A DNA stretch of 64,000 nucleotides. Origin: Warburgia ugandensis (lineage: Eukaryota; Streptophyta; Magnoliopsida; Canellales; Canellaceae). The stretch is from NCBI GenBank assembly GCA_035236585.1, contig CP141136.1, positions 52,159,136-52,223,135 of the forward strand, read 5' to 3'. The notes beneath the pieces are model-generated. The model was given only the letters and a program-made list of their open reading frames with translations. It had not been told where the DNA came from and did not search any database. Positions within the stretch are counted from its first letter, which is position 1; each line of letters begins with the position of its first letter. Below are positions 62,100-64,000 of the stretch, piece after piece. A program made the translations under genes and the position numbers.

Positions 62100-64000
62100 C
62101 ACTGATTTTAGGTCATTTAGCTAGCCTATATCTCCGCTCTCGCTTTCTTTCATCCTCACCATCTTCCCAATGAAATTGATTGGTACACCATCCATCTTGT
62201 GAGGAAAGGAAGATTCACCAACATTACGAGACCAGAACAACACCGCCTTATTATAGGAGTCAAATATAGAGCTCTTTAGCTCTCGATACAAACAATTATG
62301 GTAGTTAACTTGCTTGAAGTGAAACATGTATACTTACATGTGAGTTGCTATTTGATCTTAGATTGGGTTCTGGGTTCTTCCCTCGAACTCCTCAAGTGGT
62401 GACGAAGCAAAAAGGAAAGGGAAAAGGGCATTCCATCAGCCGCCTCCCTATAATTCATCAAAGGGGCTGCATTAAGAAAATAACTCCTTTGCTTAAGCAA
62501 CTAAAGCTACCTTCTATAGGACGTCTCCTCCCTTCCATGGGTTGGAGAATTCCAGGCCTTAGGTTTTTTCCTAATGCAATGCAATGTTGTGAGGAAGTAG
62601 GCAAATTAAGGTTTATTTCCACATATGCTTTAGCAAGTAGAGTTGACGTAATTGATTACAAGAAATTTACTCAAGAAACTCTGCAAAAATGTTGAATCTT
62701 CATAGTAGAAGGCGAGAATTTCACATCTAATTGAAAAACTAGCCATTTATGTTGAGCTACAATAGCTAAAACAGTTCTTATAGTATTTTGTCTAGCAAGC
62801 AAAGAAAAAGTTTCTTGAAAATCTATACCTGGTTGCTGTGAGAAACCTTTAGCTACCTTATGCTTTTGCACAGATCCATCCACATTCCACTTTGTTTTGA
62901 AGATCCACTTCAGCCCAACTATCTCCCTTTCTGCAGGAGGATCAACCAACTCCCATGTGCGATGTTTTTAAAGTAGGCAATTTATGCATTCATTGCATTT
63001 CTCCATTCTTCCTCTGGAACTCCTTGCAAGAGATGAGCTCCTACTCTTATTATTTTGTTGCAGTTATGGTTTCAGTTTCTAATGCCAGTTTCGGGTTCCG
63101 TTCCCTAATCATCTTTCGATGAAAAGGAGGGATGCATCTAGGTAAACCGCATTGCATGAGAGAGACCGGGAAAGGAAGTGACTTATCATCAATTATCTCT
63201 CTACCTCACTTTTCACCTTTTGTAAGAGGCAGAGGAGGTCACACAGATCCTCCACGGTGGTGGTGTTCTAATCATAAAAGAATTCAAAATGTTTTATATC
63301 TTCTACTACCTCCTTTAAGCCAGGAAACGGCTCCCTATGGTGATAATAGCGCCAGCAAAAACCCTCCACTCCCATTCGCGGTGTCATGCCGCAGTAAATG
63401 TGGCACTACCAAAGCAGTCTTCAAGATATGGTAGGGTTCTTAGCCAAGACCAGGGCTTGATCAACTTAGTGAATACAGCCACTTCCCTCTCCTCCTCTCA
63501 CTTAGGGTTCTTCCCGGTCAATGAAAGATTTTCTAAAGATACCATAGTATCTGACATATGTTGAAGGACCTGATCAATAGACTAGCTCACTGAAGAAAGA
63601 TTGGTTCTCAATTGTATCCTTTGTCTTTGTGTCACAAGAAACGAAGGTTAGCACAGACTGAAGTGAAAAAGTGTGTGTTGCAATTTCTTCAGCCTTACTT
63701 GTTTGAAGAGGGGAATGATGTTCGGACTATTCCATAGCCTTACTATGAGGGGGTGCACAAACCTCAATCTCTATTGACAATCCATCGATTCTCGAAACCA
63801 CCATCAGTTCAGAACCTGCTTCATTTAGAAGGCCATGGTTGAATAGGTGTTACTAAGCCAATCAAACACCCTCTAAAAGGGGATCAGTTTCACATGCATT
63901 TGGCCATGGGAAGGGGAGAGGTGAGGCAGGCCCTTTCACTTGAGTACGATCTAAAACGATTCTACATTCAAGAAAGCATTGGACCGAACAATTGAGAACT
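62100..64000. other. compositionally distinct segment, possibly organelle-derived, with a copia fragment
   Basis: From about 62100 the sequence becomes less AT-rich, with balanced purine/pyrimidine runs such as GGAAAGGGAAAAGGG and GGGAAGGGGAGAGGTG. This is unlike the satellite and LTR DNA to its left and, to my eye, like plant mitochondrial intergenic DNA. Plant mitochondrial genomes commonly carry copia fragments of the kind seen at 62671-62990. No organelle gene is recognisable, so the origin is a hypothesis. The open frames at 62345-62695, 63132-63434 and 63337-63564 match nothing I know. Confidence 0.3.
62671..63030 (-). mobile_element. Ty1/copia reverse-transcriptase fragment, fossil
   Basis: The minus-strand open stretch at 62671-62949 reads WIFKTKWNVDGSVQKHKVAK, then GFSQQPGIDFQETFSLLARQ, then TIRTVLAIVAQHKWLVFQLDVK. 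This is the classic start of the copia reverse-transcriptase domain. Sequence up to about 63030 on the same strand continues the family's preceding region. No LTRs or other copia parts are visible in the window, so this is an isolated, broken fragment. Confidence 0.85.

Noticed and set aside
62345-62695. 116-codon open frame as a host gene
   Set aside because: No recognisable domain, low-complexity basic start, overlapping an antisense transposon region, and no splice or promoter evidence.

Overview
The window is repeat-dense, AT-rich nuclear DNA from a flowering plant. The evidence is a CACTA (En/Spm) transposon whose domains are known mainly from plants, Ty3/gypsy retrotransposon fossils with an initiator-tRNA-Met-type primer site and very long LTRs, a Ty1/copia reverse-transcriptase fragment, and long (CT)n tracts. 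I could not name the species. I found no intact host gene, tRNA, rRNA or CRISPR array. Nearly everything assignable is a transposable element or satellite, nested several layers deep.

Layout. (1) 1-30890 is a tandem stretch of one Tekay/Del-like Ty3/gypsy family: end of an internal region (1-1655), LTR (1656-24021, interrupted), second internal region (24022-27526) and second LTR (27527-30890). The middle LTR is shared by two internal regions. (2) That shared LTR is split by an 18.1 kb CACTA element (5606-23752) with clear terminal inverted repeats and an ATT target-site duplication; the LTR at 27527-30890 preserves the corresponding empty site. The CACTA carries a decayed TNPD transposase gene (11451-14855), a 52-bp minisatellite (16326-16862), and a multi-exon second gene (18517-21729) combining a plant Transposase_24-type region with a C48/ULP1-like protease region. 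A solo LTR of another family (5944-10084) is nested in its left end.

(3) 30891-44670 is a degenerate satellite with ~40-bp monomers and a higher-order period near 2.6-2.95 kb. It is interrupted by a reverse-oriented solo LTR (31480-35529; same family as 5944-10084) and a reverse LTR fragment (39046-40216). (4) 45258-47283 is a small internally deleted CACTA element of another family, with a minus-strand TNPD remnant. (5) 47463-62090 holds relatives of the first gypsy family: an LTR-like fragment, then LTR, internal region and LTR, several with (CT)n or (AG)n tracts, plus ~3.9 kb of unassignable AT-rich DNA. (6) 62100-64000 changes in composition and contains an antisense Ty1/copia RT fragment in sequence that may be organelle-derived.

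Relative order of events: the satellite came first, the gypsy tandem inserted into it, the CACTA inserted into the gypsy LTR, and the solo-LTR family inserted into the CACTA. The other solo LTR entered the satellite directly. The CACTA is the only element with a near-complete gene set: a catalytic transposase gene, a probable DNA-binding/accessory gene, and arrays of a palindromic motif (AAGTCGTTTA and its complement) at its ends and around the transposase gene. Both genes are now disabled.
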